From positions 124,001-188,000 of the forward strand of contig JAIQDT010005005.1 in the NCBI GenBank assembly GCA_021521415.1: a stretch of DNA of 64,000 nt, written 5' to 3'. Below, one piece after another: positions 11,285 through 21,829 of the stretch. Every line of letters starts with the position of its first letter. Position 1 is the stretch's first letter. The translations under genes and the position numbers were made by a program. This DNA is from Bidens hawaiensis. Lineage: Eukaryota > Streptophyta > Magnoliopsida > Asterales > Asteraceae. The notes below the pieces were generated by a model. That model saw only the letters and a list, made by a program, of their open reading frames with translations, made no database searches and was not told the origin of the DNA.

Positions 11285-13320
11285 CGGTAAATACGTACTG
11301 AGGTGTACCTTGTTTTGGCCAAGTTGCTCGTTTACGCGTTCAGAAAACAGTTATGGGAAAATAAGCTTAGGTAAATGTATTGGTTAATAAAATGATTAAG
11401 TTATAAAGAAGGATCACATACTAGGGTCCCGGATTAGCCATGGGGCCCGTTTCCGTTTTTACAGTTTGATTTGAGAAGAAACGCGCACAATCCACCCGAA
11501 TTGTCCAGGTTTCTCATAGAAAAGTTCATTTTCACTTAATTAGTCCAAACATATGATTTTTGATCACTCTTGGTGTTTTGATTTTCCCGCAGATTCACTA
11601 GTCGCGAACTTGCCGGTTTTTATAAAAAAACTGAATTTGTTTAATATTCAGATTAGCATAATTAATTAACCGTTAATCATTAAATTATGAAAATTTAACC
11701 ACTTATCAATTAAAATATGTAGATTTTTATAAAAAATATTTTTGGAATTTATTTACTGATTTATTAATTTATAAAAATTCATTTTATCAGCTATATTTCG
11801 TCTAAAAATCGTCCGTTTACCCCAAACAATTTCCAAAAATTCACCAAAAATTCCTGAATACTCAAATCATATTCCAAAACAACCTGTATCAATTCCAGAA
11901 TGTAAAAAAGCTCGTGCGATATTCTTTTCGGCCCAAATTCGGCTGTAAAAATTCACAAGAACGCAAATAAACAAAAAACCTTTAAACTTCTCCAAATGAT
12001 CCCAAAATTCATATGTGATCAAAATACATTAAATCTGAGTTCCCAGAAAAATTTCATAATTTTTGAAGTATTTTAGCTATTTTTCCCAAATAAACATCCC
12101 AATTCGGTAATAAATTCGCCAAATATTCTCGGATGGTCGAAAAATTACCAAATTTGAACAGGGACTCATTGACATGGTCCCTGATGTCCCTAAAAAATTT
12201 CAAGTCCTAACAATATGAACATCACAACTTTAACCTAAATAGCCCGTAAGCGAGTGTTTCGGCATTACCTTAGCGGGTTTGGCTCGTTTCCGACCTTTTA
12301 ATCAAGTTTTCAGGTTCTTGTGCTTCTAAGAAAGCTAGGTACAAGTCCTATATCACAAACCAAGCAATATTTCATCAACATAATAGCCCTTAAGTTAGGG
12401 TTTCGGCTAGTGCACAAAAACGAACTTTTGAACCGTAAAAACGTCGTTTCAACCCTTTAATCCGTGTTTATGGCCAAAAAAAACTATCAAAACAGGTTCC
12501 TTACCATGTGTATGATCAAAACATATTTATGGACCATTTTTAGGATTTTTACACGGTTAGGAATGATTTTTAGTAACCAAGACATGTTTTTATGGTATGA
12601 AACAAGTTTAAACAAGTTCAAAAGCTACTTATTTAAGCTCTTTACCTTAGGGTTTGGAGGTTTTCTGGAATTTTAGTATGGAGCTACTTGGACCTCAGAT
12701 TTTATAAACCAAATTGGATAAACAAGCTTCCTAAACAAGTTATATAAAAAAATGGGGGGTGGGGTGGGCTGCCGATCAGAACTTTTTTTGGGCCCATGAT
12801 GGGCTGTTTTGGCCCATTAATCTGGTTTCTCAAGCCCAAATATGAAAAGACCGGTCCAAATTTAGTTCGGGTTTGGTTTTTGGCGCGAAAAACTTATCGG
12901 GTGCGTTAAACAACGCGAAAACGAGTGTTTTTCGGCTAGTTTTGTGTAAAATTATTAAAACATAATATATGTTTGTAAAAATCAAAAATATTTTCACGGA
13001 TCGCTTAAAACATTTCAAATAAGTGTTTGGTAAGTCTTTTTCGGCTTAACGGATGATACAATGCTTGGTTTGTAACTATCTTTCGCGTTTAAATCTATAG
13101 CGGGTGGTTAAACGAACATGTTTTCGTTTAACTGGTTTGCTATCAAACTAAGGCCATATTTCTAATGTTTTAGCTTGTATTAAACGTGTATCACTTATAG
13201 ATGGCCCCCCGAGATATCTGGGTCATAACCCGACCCGTTCGGTTAATCGTTCGTTTGTTACGCAAAAGGCGTTTATTTGCTTAATCGGTAAATACGTACT
13301 GAGGTGTACCTTGTTTTGGC
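11281..13320. repeat. 39-bp direct repeat bracketing about 2 kb of unassigned DNA
   Basis: 11,281-11,319 and 13,282-13,320 are identical 39-mers (starting TAATCGGTAAATACG and ending CTTGTTTTGGC). The first copy starts at the point where Tat LTR similarity ends. The 2.0 kb between has no recognisable coding sequence and no LTR, Helitron or TIR ends that I can identify. It probably replaced most of the 3' LTR of Tat copy 1. Confidence 0.7.
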
Positions 13321-14600
13321 TCAAATGTCACACTCGAGCACACCCGTTACAAGGCTTAACTTGTTTCCGCCATACAAAACCTTACCCCGCGTTCCTTGAG
13401 CTCTCAAGGGTTTAGTTGATTTTCGACTTCAATACGTCGCCCTTTCAAACCTGTTATTAATTCTTGCACTCTTTTCCACATTTAGTCCTTTTGTAGATAT
13501 TCTTTTTCGTGAAAATTACAAATTTTATTGTTTTAAAAAGATCATTATTAAGTATATTCTCTTATACGAAATATATTCAAGTATTTTTACATCAAAAGAA
13601 CTTTACAAAAAATCCAAAAGGTTCATTTTTATCACTATTATTACTATTACTACTACTATTATTGTTACTATCAATATATTATTACTATTATTATTACTAT
13701 TACCCTTAATATTATTAATACCCTTACTACTACTACTACTACTATTATTATTATAAAATAAAATATTTTGTTTTAAAAAATTCTTAAGCCGTGAGGCTAT
13801 TATATTTCTATCAACGAGTTATTTTATCTAACGACTTCCATTTTCTTATAACGTCACCCAACCGGGAAATCCTTTACATCGAAAGTTTTCCAAAGTTTTC
13901 TAACTAGCTAAGTATATATGCAAGATTATTATCATAAATTTCCTTTGAGTTTTAAACATCGCGTCCCTACAAACGATTTTCACAAACAATGTTATCAATC
14001 ATTTCTATTCCCCCCCCCCTTTCAAACGTCAACGAGTTTCGGATTAGTAAACCATACCACGGCCCCACAATAACATTCATACCTCAAAACCCATTTCGAG
14101 AAGACGGGCATCGCAAGTTACCTTTTTATTTTTATTTCTTTCATATGTTATAGATATTTTTTTCTATTTTGGGCATTTTCTTGAAGTTCTTTTCAAAAGG
14201 TTACCTACGAAGTTAATATCAAGCTTTATTATTCGTTAATTTGTGAACTATTCCCATTCATAGATACCTTCTGTTTTACTAATTTGAGATCAATATTTTA
14301 ATTCGATCTTGAAGTTTCGATTATTTTGTCCTCAATGTTTTACCAATTTGAGGTCAATGTTTTACTTTGATCTCAAAGTCGCAATAATTTATTAATCTCA
14401 AATGTGGCCCTTATTCATGGTGATATTTTCATTTATTTATTGAGTCATTATTGACTCCAAGAACTTACTTGAGGTTTTGGTAGTTTTGAACATAGTGATC
14501 AATTATGTTTAAACAACCAATTCCATCTTGGAGCTTCAAACAATCTAGTTCTCGACGTTCCCGCTATGCGGGGATGTTATTCCCGTTTCCACAAGCATGG
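13321..14600. other. 3' untranslated part of Tat copy 1, simple repeats, no gene
   Basis: 13,625-13,750 is a compound ATT/ACT microsatellite, and a C-run lies near 14,012. At 14,461-14,600 the sequence matches the reverse complement of 63,850-63,980 in Tat copy 2, which shows that this end belongs to the element. I see no gene. Confidence 0.5.
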
Positions 14601-14609
14601 CCCGGAAGA

Positions 14610-14905
14610 TCTTTCTTGGTTTCAATTCCCTGCGGAGTGCTAGGTATGTGAAGGGTTTCGCCTTGACACTGTACCCGCACTCGTCTTATAGTTACTTTAC
14701 TTCCAAGGTATTCCTGGCTTCAATTCCTTACGGGTGCTTAGTATGTGAAGGGTTTTGCCTTGACACTGTACTCGCACCCGTCTTATGGTTACTTGATTGC
14801 CGAGGTATTCTTGGCTTCAATTCCCTGCAGGTGCTAAGTATGTGAAGGGTTTTGCCTTAACACTGTACTCGCACCTGTCTTATAGTTACTTGGTTGCCAA
14901 GGTAA
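14610..14905. repeat. Tandem repeat, three 97-bp units
   Basis: The block TATGTGAAGGGTTTYGCCTT begins at 14,645, 14,742 and 14,839, giving a 97-bp period. The equivalent end of Tat copy 2 (63,650-63,850) has two units of the same period on the other strand. The array lies between the antisense gene promoter and the 3' end of the element. Confidence 0.8.
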
Positions 14906-15172
14906 GGGGTATATTCCCACTTACTTTTGAATCTTTTTGAATCTTTTTGAAATTCGAAGAGTTGGTGAAAGGATAAGAACAGTTCAAACTGTTGAAACGT
15001 CATCCGACGGTTTCCTCTGACAGTGTCAGAACGTGCAGGAAGTTATGGCGACGTGACAGTACATGGTCATTCCAGACGCTTTTTCAGGCGCGTGGGCGCG
15101 AGTTTTCGGGCGCGTGGCCGCGAAATTTATGGCATGCGTCCTTTCGACAGCTGTTGCCAGCTTGGTCTTTGC

Positions 15173-15254
15173 CACGTGTCATAGTTTCATTGCACCTGTG
15201 ATTTCTCTCTCTTCCGCATTAAATTCATCGCATTTATTGCGATGAGTATATAAA
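15173..15254 (+). promoter_or_regulatory. Promoter of the antisense gene: G-box and TATA box (Tat copy 1)
   Basis: A G-box (CACGTG, 15,173-15,178, in context GCCACGTGTC) lies about 69 bp upstream of TATATAAA (15,247-15,254), and the ATG follows at 15,358. Tat copy 2 keeps the same elements at the same spacing on the minus strand (63,372-63,377 and 63,295-63,302). In plants a G-box in this context can bind bZIP or bHLH factors; regulation here is inference. Confidence 0.6.
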
Positions 15255-15357
15255 GGGGGAGAGGGTCCTTTGTAATCCACACTTTCACTTCTATCTTCTC
15301 CTTCTAAGCGATTTCCGGCGAATATTCTCTGAAATCGTTGCCTTTCATCCTTTCAGA

Positions 15358-16123
15358 ATGTCTTCTTCCCATGATGTTGAGGCTACAGCCGAGGAGTCTG
15401 ACGTGTTCGTCGAGAATCCCTCGTCCACTTCCGATAAGGATGACAAGAGTACTGCTGGCGAGTGCCAGTGTGCTCTTCCGGTCGACCTCTATCAGTACGT
15501 CGTCCGGAAGTTCATGCTCGAGCCGTTCGAGCCTGAGTTTCCGGAGCCACACCAGACGGTGTACGATGCCCCCAAGGGCAAGATAGGGGTGTACGCTGCA
15601 TTCTTCGTTTATGGGAATCTCAGGTTCCCATTGACGAAGTTTGTATACCGTGTCTTGGAGAGGCACGGTGTGCATCTGACGGAGGTACACCCGATGGCGA
15701 TCGCCAAGATCCGCCACTTTGAGTGGGTGTGCCCTATTCTGGGCGTGGAGCCCCACATTGATCGGTTGATGATCTTCTATTCCTGGAGGTGCATCCAGGG
15801 GTGGTACACCTTGGTCAATCGGATCAAGGGTTTGAAGATCTGCGCCACCGAGCGCAGTCTTCGGTCGTGGAAGCGGGAGTTTTTTTATATCTCCGCTCGC
15901 GTCGTCCCCCTTGCGATGACGTTTAAGAATGGGAGAGCACTCCCCGCCCTTCACGCCCTCAACTACCAGGAGGCGGAATGGTTCGCCAAGATCTCCCGGG
16001 TCCAGACTCCGGTGTACCGCTTTGCGGAGTCCGGGATGGTGATGCTCGGGATGAGCCGGGTGTGGAAGGAGGCGTCACAGATTCTCATCGTCCTCGAATA
16101 CGGTTTGAACTCTCTCCCTTACG
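15358..16123 (+). CDS. Antisense gene exon 1: PF04195-like ('putative gypsy type transposon') domain
   Basis: It encodes about 255 residues from MSSSHDVEATAEESD. An acidic N-terminus is followed from residue 35 by a globular region with motifs typical of this plant family as I remember it: FMLEPFEPEFPEP, VYDAPKGKIGVYAAFF, LRFPLTKFVYRVL, HFEWVCPILGV, and SLRSWKREFFYISAR near residue 170. Copy 2 (63,177-62,401) is closely similar but frameshifted. The exon ends with the donor CG/GTATGC, phase 1. A four-codon deletion (VWKEASQILIV against VWKDAGADAPQIPIV in copy 2) separates the copies. The Pfam family name implies transposon origin but no proven enzyme activity; I infer a structural or regulatory role at most. 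Confidence 0.7.
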
Positions 16124-16185
16124 GTATGCTCTGTCTTCTTTGTTGATATAGGTTTTTCTTCTAACTGTTTCTTTTTTTATTTCAG

Positions 16186-16312
16186 AGGGAAACGACTTGC
16201 AGTCTCTCCTGCAGCCGCGGGAGAGTGATGGTCCCGCTCGGATGGGTACTCGTGCTCTAGATGAGCACGAGTTGCCCATCCTTGAGCAAACGGCGGATCG
16301 GTTCGTGGAGGT
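16186..16312 (+). CDS. Antisense gene exon 2, part before the SIRE insertion
   Basis: It starts after the acceptor TTTCAG (intron 16,124-16,185) and encodes EGNDLQSLLQPRESDGPAR, then TRALDEHELPILEQTADRF, ending at the target duplication GAGGT. It resumes at 28,783 after the Copia element. Copy 2 has the same exon uninterrupted, 528 nt (62,339-61,812), the same length as the two copy 1 halves together. Confidence 0.7.
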
Positions 16313-16805
16313 TGTAGGTTCCTGGACGGATCGTACACGGGATGTCGCTATCTGCGCAGGTGCGGAATCCCTGCGTAGGTAGATACGAGCGTAGAATACG
16401 TATAAAACAAACACACGAGCAATAACCGAAACACGTTATATTGATAACCCGAACACGTGACACGAGGTCACTATTACAGACTCTGACTTGTAAACACGTA
16501 ACTCTCGAACTAATCAACTGAAACGAACCTTAACCAACCTCACGAACTCACCTCAACTGTTACGGTGAACAGTATATATAAACACGACAACTTCGCCTCA
16601 GGCGAAGTTGTCCATAACTTCGCTTGTTCAACAAGTTCGCCTGAGCGAACTTGTTAACAACTTCGCTTGTTCAACAAGTTCGCCTAAGCGAACTTGTTGA
16701 CAACTTCGCTCGTTACATAAACATAAACATAATCAAAAACATAATTACATTACAGACTCGATTACAAACGTTAGACTACGAACTACTGACATACATGTAC
16801 CAACA
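16313..16805 (-). repeat. 3' LTR of the SIRE element
   Basis: 493 bp, plus-strand ends TGTAGG..CCAACA. It contains a hairpin-rich stretch at about 16,588-16,705 built from AACTTCGCC, GGCGAAGTT, AAGTTCGC and GCGAACTT arms, next to TATATATAAAC at about 16,572. It differs from the other LTR at two positions (near 16,431 and 16,781). Confidence 0.93.
16588..16705. repeat. Hairpin array inside the SIRE LTR
   Basis: A 9-nt arm pair AACTTCGCC/GGCGAAGTT with a 3-nt loop is followed by two pairs AAGTTCGC/GCGAACTT with 4-nt loops (CTGA, CTAA), separated by repeats of CAACTTCGCTTGTTCAAC. It is present identically in the other LTR (28,560-28,677). Each pair can fold as a strong stem in DNA or RNA. Confidence 0.85.
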
Positions 16806-16816
16806 GACTCCCCCTT
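16806..16816 (-). promoter_or_regulatory. Polypurine tract of the SIRE element
   Basis: The minus-strand sequence AAGGGGGAGTC directly abuts the 3' LTR. This is the expected primer site for plus-strand DNA synthesis. Confidence 0.85.
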
Positions 16817-16870
16817 GGCAGTAGCTTCATATCTTGATCTTCAAAGCTTGAGTCTTGTAATCTTGTATCT

Positions 16871-19612
16871 TTACGCGTGCGCTCCTTCTCTAACACATAC
16901 CGACACCACCCTTTGATATTTCCTTGCTTGATCCTTCCAAGTAGGAATGTAGAAGATCTTCTTTTCGTTGAGCATCTTCAGATCAGCTTGCGATAGATTA
17001 ACAAGATGCATCGGGTCGTAAACCCTAAGCACTTCTTGTTCATCCTCATCTTCCATTACCGCCTCCGCTGTTTCACAATCCACGAACCACCATTTCAGGT
17101 CTTTGAGCACGTACTTGGGCATAAGCTTCATCGGTACTTCTTTAAGGCACCGGATCGGTTTATACTTCATAACCATCCAAGGCTTTCCATCAGCTCTCAA
17201 ACCTCTATCCTTGTCTTCGACAAGTTTCCCCTTTTGTGGTTTCAGCAGCTCAAACTTCTTCTCCTTAATGCTCTCTTTCCATACGATCTTTCCGATGACT
17301 CTAGCCATGTTATTGTCACTTCGATTTATCAACCCCAATCTGGCTAAGTCTTTAACCTCACATTCAGGCAGTGTGTTTAATGATCTCAAAGTTCTCCTGA
17401 AGTACTGAATCCCGTCATATCTTTTGATCACGAAGAGCCGCAGCTGCTCATCATATATCCAGCAGATAATACCTTTCTTTGCTTCAGCGTATCCCTTAAT
17501 ATTGTAACTCTTTTTGAACATTTTAGGGACCGCCGGTTTCTTCGTTTTTACGAACCATTGAGCACAATCTTCCTTCCAATTCGGCTGCTCTTCCCATTCA
17601 GTATCTTCCACAACTGTCTCATCACCCATATCGGGCATCTCAACCTCTGGAATCTCGTGTTCAATATCTTCATCTACTATCTCCCCTTCTTCTATCACAT
17701 TTTCAACAATAATTTGCTCACCGATCTTCTCAATCTCATCACTCGGCAGCACATCTTCTTCAAGCATAAAATCATCATCATCATCTAGCTCTTTCAACGC
17801 GTCAATTACATCATCAACATCATCATCATCATCAATATCTACCACAACATCACCAGCTGCGCTTGTAGACTCCCCCTCAGCTGTGGAAGTACCAAGAGCT
17901 ATAGAAGTTCTTGGCAGCTCACCACCTGCACCTTCCGGTGCATTGGGATCATCGTCATGATCTTCTCTCCGTTTTGTCCTCAACTCATCTCCCCTACAGC
18001 TCATCTCCCCCTGAGATGCCAAGAACGCTTTCATAGCGTCTATGATCTTCCCATGCTCGACCAGGAGGGAGGCCTGTAGTTGGTTTGCTTCCACTAGGCT
18101 TTGAATAGTCTTGGACTGCTCAGCTACGATCCGCTCTAGTGAAGCTATCCTTTCGGAGTCTGAAGTAGGCGTTGGAGTTGGCGGGACATCAGCAGCAGAA
18201 GTGACCGCAGGTGGTACACTTGGTAACCCTGCAGTAGTAGTGACTGTAGACTCAACAAATCGTGCTACTACCACCGATGGAGTAAGCGATTGAGGTGGTA
18301 GAGACACAATTGTTGGAGTCGACGTCTGGACGGCAGTAACCTGTGCTGTAGAAGGAATAAGAGACATACCAGACAAGGCAGGTGGAGCAAAACGTACCAG
18401 CCTCGAAGTTTCTCCAGCTCCCGAACCCATACCTGTCCGTTCTCTTCTTGAACGTCTGAGCACTAGCTGAACTGCTTCTTCTTCATCATCTTCCTCGTCA
18501 TCGTCGTCAACCGTTCTCATCCTCTTCCCAATCGTTCTCTCCCTAGACACCATCAATCGTCTAGCTTCAACAAATGTCTCATCAAGATCGGAGTCAGCTA
18601 CCGAAGTAACTGCTCTAGTAACATCCATGGCCTGAGAACCCGAGACATCCATATCAAACAATCCTTGGCCGCTAAAAGCAGCATCAAGGTCGACGTCTTC
18701 AGCAGTAGGCACAGCAGGCGCAGCTGATACAGCATGAGGTGCTGCCGCCTGTTGTGGTCTTGGGTCTCTGAACTCGTCCCCACCAGCAGGAACATACTCC
18801 GGGTCGACAAGATACCCGAACAGTGGAGTATGCCTGGGACGCAGCTCAGGCTTGCTTCGTGCGCTAGAAGTGCGACACTGAGCAAAGATACGCTTCGTCA
18901 CACATTCAACGTATCTAATAGGGCGTCTCTGAGGTAGCAACGGAGCCACATGATTGAGAATCATTTGTAAGAATCGAGGATACATAATAAATCGCTCACG
19001 CGCCACAGCCCTCCTCTGACGATCAATCTCGTAAAATATCAGCTGACTAAATGAATATCTTCTGTTGTAAGTCAGGGCAGTCATGGCAGACTGCATCGTC
19101 GCGCCCATTCCATCAGTTCCTGCCTTCCTCCCAGACATGCACACAATCAAGACGTGTATTAGGAAGCGCCACTGATCTAACAAAAACCATTTTCTCCTCT
19201 GCGTGTCCCCCAACGGACCTGAATAACCCATCCTGAGATATGCCCCATCACGAAAAGGAGCGACGAACTCCGTTGGGTCATCCCTCGTTTCTTCTCCAAA
19301 CTGCAAAGCCAACCGTATATCTTCTGAAGAGAACTGCACAACATGACCATTTACGGTTGCTCGCATCACCGGGGGCTCAACCCGGCAATCATACTCTACC
19401 GACTGCCAAAAGTCTTCAATGTTAGGTAGTGAAATAGGCAGGGTATTCGTGATCGCATGGAAGATCCTTGAGCGCAGGAGAAATGTGATTATTTCCCTGT
19501 AGTCCTCCACGCCACTTGCGTCTGGGTCTAACATGATGTACTGGTTATGCGCTGGAAAGAACTGTCTTTGATCATTACCGTCATCACCACCAGCATCGCC
19601 AACAGCAGCCAT
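16871..19612 (-). CDS. Third ORF of the SIRE element (913 aa, env-like position, function unknown)
   Basis: It starts at MAAVGDAGGDDGNDQRQ and ends 66 bp from the 3' LTR, where SIRE/Maximus elements carry their extra 'env-like' ORF. Residues 30-260 form a conserved-looking domain (YREIITFLLRSRIFHAIT, LPNIEDFWQSVEYDC, KWFLLDQWRFLIHVLIVCMS, FIMYPRFLQMILNHV). I remember similar wording in many Asteraceae Copia-linked proteins. Then come an Arg/Asp/Glu-rich linker with DDDDEEDDEEEAVQLVLRR-like runs, a short coiled coil near residues 490-540, a very acidic stretch (around 590-700), and a basic C-terminal domain (VIGKIVWKESIKEKKFELLK). I see no signal peptide or transmembrane helix, so an envelope role is not supported by the sequence. 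A hairpin-rich leader precedes it. Confidence 0.8.
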   Translation of the reverse strand: MAAVGDAGGDDGNDQRQFFPAHNQYIMLDPDASGVEDYREIITFLLRSRIFHAITNTLPISLPNIEDFWQSVEYDCRVEPPVMRATVNGHVVQFSSEDIRLALQFGEETRDDPTEFVAPFRDGAYLRMGYSGPLGDTQRRKWFLLDQWRFLIHVLIVCMSGRKAGTDGMGATMQSAMTALTYNRRYSFSQLIFYEIDRQRRAVARERFIMYPRFLQMILNHVAPLLPQRRPIRYVECVTKRIFAQCRTSSARSKPELRPRHTPLFGYLVDPEYVPAGGDEFRDPRPQQAAAPHAVSAAPAVPTAEDVDLDAAFSGQGLFDMDVSGSQAMDVTRAVTSVADSDLDETFVEARRLMVSRERTIGKRMRTVDDDDEEDDEEEAVQLVLRRSRRERTGMGSGAGETSRLVRFAPPALSGMSLIPSTAQVTAVQTSTPTIVSLPPQSLTPSVVVARFVESTVTTTAGLPSVPPAVTSAADVPPTPTPTSDSERIASLERIVAEQSKTIQSLVEANQLQASLLVEHGKIIDAMKAFLASQGEMSCRGDELRTKRREDHDDDPNAPEGAGGELPRTSIALGTSTAEGESTSAAGDVVVDIDDDDDVDDVIDALKELDDDDDFMLEEDVLPSDEIEKIGEQIIVENVIEEGEIVDEDIEHEIPEVEMPDMGDETVVEDTEWEEQPNWKEDCAQWFVKTKKPAVPKMFKKSYNIKGYAEAKKGIICWIYDEQLRLFVIKRYDGIQYFRRTLRSLNTLPECEVKDLARLGLINRSDNNMARVIGKIVWKESIKEKKFELLKPQKGKLVEDKDRGLRADGKPWMVMKYKPIRCLKEVPMKLMPKYVLKDLKWWFVDCETAEAVMEDEDEQEVLRVYDPMHLVNLSQADLKMLNEKKIFYIPTWKDQARKYQRVVSVCVREGAHA

Positions 19613-19654
19613 ATCTGCACTAAACGAACCAAGTTAGATAACTGTTAAGCAACT

Positions 19655-20420
19655 CACAAGTTCGCGTTATACCATGAGCGAAGTTGTGATTAAAACTGTA
19701 TAGGCGAACTTAAAGGTGAGGCGAAGTTGGGAACAACTTCGCTTCATCTGTAAGTTCGTCTAAATAACTGTTAAACAAATTGGTTTAGGCGAAGTTGAAG
19801 ATAACTTCGCCTTATCACAACATCGCCTCAGGCGAAGATAAGTGTTAGGCGAAATTAAGCTTCAGGCGAAGTTGTGGATAACTTCGCCTTAGGCGAAATT
19901 AAGCCCCAGGAGAAGTTGTGGAAAACTTCGCCTAAACCCTAACTTCGCCTGAACTTAATCGGCGACTGTTAGGATTCCAACACCGGAAATCCGGTGTTTT
20001 CGGCTAAGTTCGACGATCAAGGACATCAATACACATGATATTAAGGATGTGAAGTTGAAAAGGATGTCCATGCACACGTTAACACAAGTTTTTAAGATTT
20101 CGGTTTTGAAGGTCCGACAACCCGAGGTCTCGAACCGGGTAACAACGATCAAGAACGAACAAGTTTGTGAGAGATATCGACAACACATACCCTCAATGAT
20201 AATAGAAACTAGAAGCAAAGATCGAAAACGGAGATAAACACAAGTTCGCCGGAAATCTCTTAAGTTCGCCGGAAAATCAAGTTCGCTGATATTATAATGA
20301 AGTTCACTGTTAAAAAATCACCTTATATAGGGTCAGAGTTGGTCAGGCGAAGTTAAGGATAACTTTGCCTAGGCGAAGTTAAGCACAAGTTCGCCTGATT
20401 CAACAACTTCGCCTATATTT
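19655..20420. repeat. Hairpin-rich leader upstream of the third ORF
   Basis: At least eight GGCGAAGTT or AACTTCGCC arms are present, several as pairs with 6-nt loops (for example around 19,785-19,815 and 19,865-19,890), plus variants such as GGCGAAATT and AAGTTCGCCGGA. A separate palindrome, ACACCGGA/TCCGGTGT, lies at 19,980-20,000. The array ends about 40 bp before the third ORF start on the minus strand. Confidence 0.85.
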
Positions 20421-21029
20421 TCAGAATCAACCCTTTAAGTTTGAACATTTTGCAATTAACATTTGAAAGTTTCATAAAGAGTTAAACAAAAATGATCATG
20501 TCTAAGTAACCAGTTATAAAATAATACAACTACAAAAAAGGAAAAACTTATAAAAATTTAACGAATAAGGGATCAAATTTCAGTCTTGGTAGGGACAGCT
20601 ATGTTTTAGAAAAGATCCTAACAGGAATCATACTAACTACGTGACTGTCACATAGATCCGTGTTTAGCTGTATTATGACATATAGAGACAGGTTGTAAGC
20701 AGGTAATATACTTAAGATGGTTTTCATCGATTCTGTGATACGAGTTAGGTTCAATTAATCCTTAAAATTTAAGTGGGCAACAACTCTGAAATATTGATGC
20801 CTCCTATCTATCCTCAAAGCGTATTTGGCTTTCCCCTAGTCACCCCGAGTTGACTTCGACCCATAGTGTCTGATTAATTTGTATGTATTCTCCTTCTGGT
20901 TCCCGTTCTTCTTCTTGCTCTAAGATAGAGAAGTCTTGATTGTTACAATAACTCATAAGTACTTAAAAATTGTTACAAGAAGTTGTCAACATCTTGATTT
21001 TATGATCACTAATATGTTACAATAACTCC

Positions 21030-21068
<39 letters not shown>

Positions 21069-21829
21069 TTTTAAACAACATAGACTTCAAAGTAGAAATT
21101 AACTGCAAGTCCCGAATCTGGATCACTGCAGTGTCTTGAAACGCTTTCTTCACGGGAATCAGAACACACATGGGCTCGTGTATGACTGGGTAATCGCTTT
21201 TCTGCCTATCATTCGAAAAGATATACATGAAGACACGCAAAACTCTTAAGGAGTTTCCACGTAAAATCAAGTAAAATTAGTTTGTATCACATCTACTTTT
21301 ACGCACCATAAAAAGTTACCATGACATACAATGATTGTCCTAAAGCCTTTTAAGCCTAATAACTTCACTAGTTAAGCACACACAATCAGTATATATATCA
21401 TTTTCCAAGGTTAGATCAATTTTCCGTTTAACATAGCTAACGAACTTCTTACGAATTACCAGACTTGAAAAGTAATTTCATTTCCCAAAAAAAATTTTGA
21501 CTTCAATCGCCCCGTTCACGTCAAAGTTTTCAGGTAAACGGCAATCCTGAAGATCCAATGGATCAACTGGACCGACCACATACAGGTATGTGTTCTTCTA
21601 ACTAAGTATGAACGACTAATTTTCAGCGATAGAAAGAAAACACATCATAAATCGCCCCGGTCACTTTCAGTCATCTGGTTAATGGCTATCCTCAAAATCA
21701 ACAAGTAGAAGATGAGGACCAAAACATATCCTAAGACATGTCCTTCCAACTGAGATAACCGACATAATTTTAAGCGATTAGTGACGTTTTTTTTTTTATT
21801 TTTTTTTAAGACACAAAAGAAAAGCATGG
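20421..21829 (-). other. Non-coding spacer between pol and the third ORF leader (SIRE)
   Basis: 1.4 kb without a convincing gene. It holds an AT dinucleotide run at 21,037-21,064 and T-runs at 21,788-21,806. Minus-strand ORFs of 60-78 codons here (21,034-21,270 and 21,645-21,827) have no recognisable domains. It may contain a splice acceptor for a subgenomic mRNA of the third ORF, but I cannot identify one with confidence. Confidence 0.5.

Noticed and set aside
16871..19612. Calling the third SIRE ORF an envelope protein
   Set aside because: Position alone suggests it; no signal peptide, transmembrane helix or cysteine pattern supports a membrane glycoprotein.
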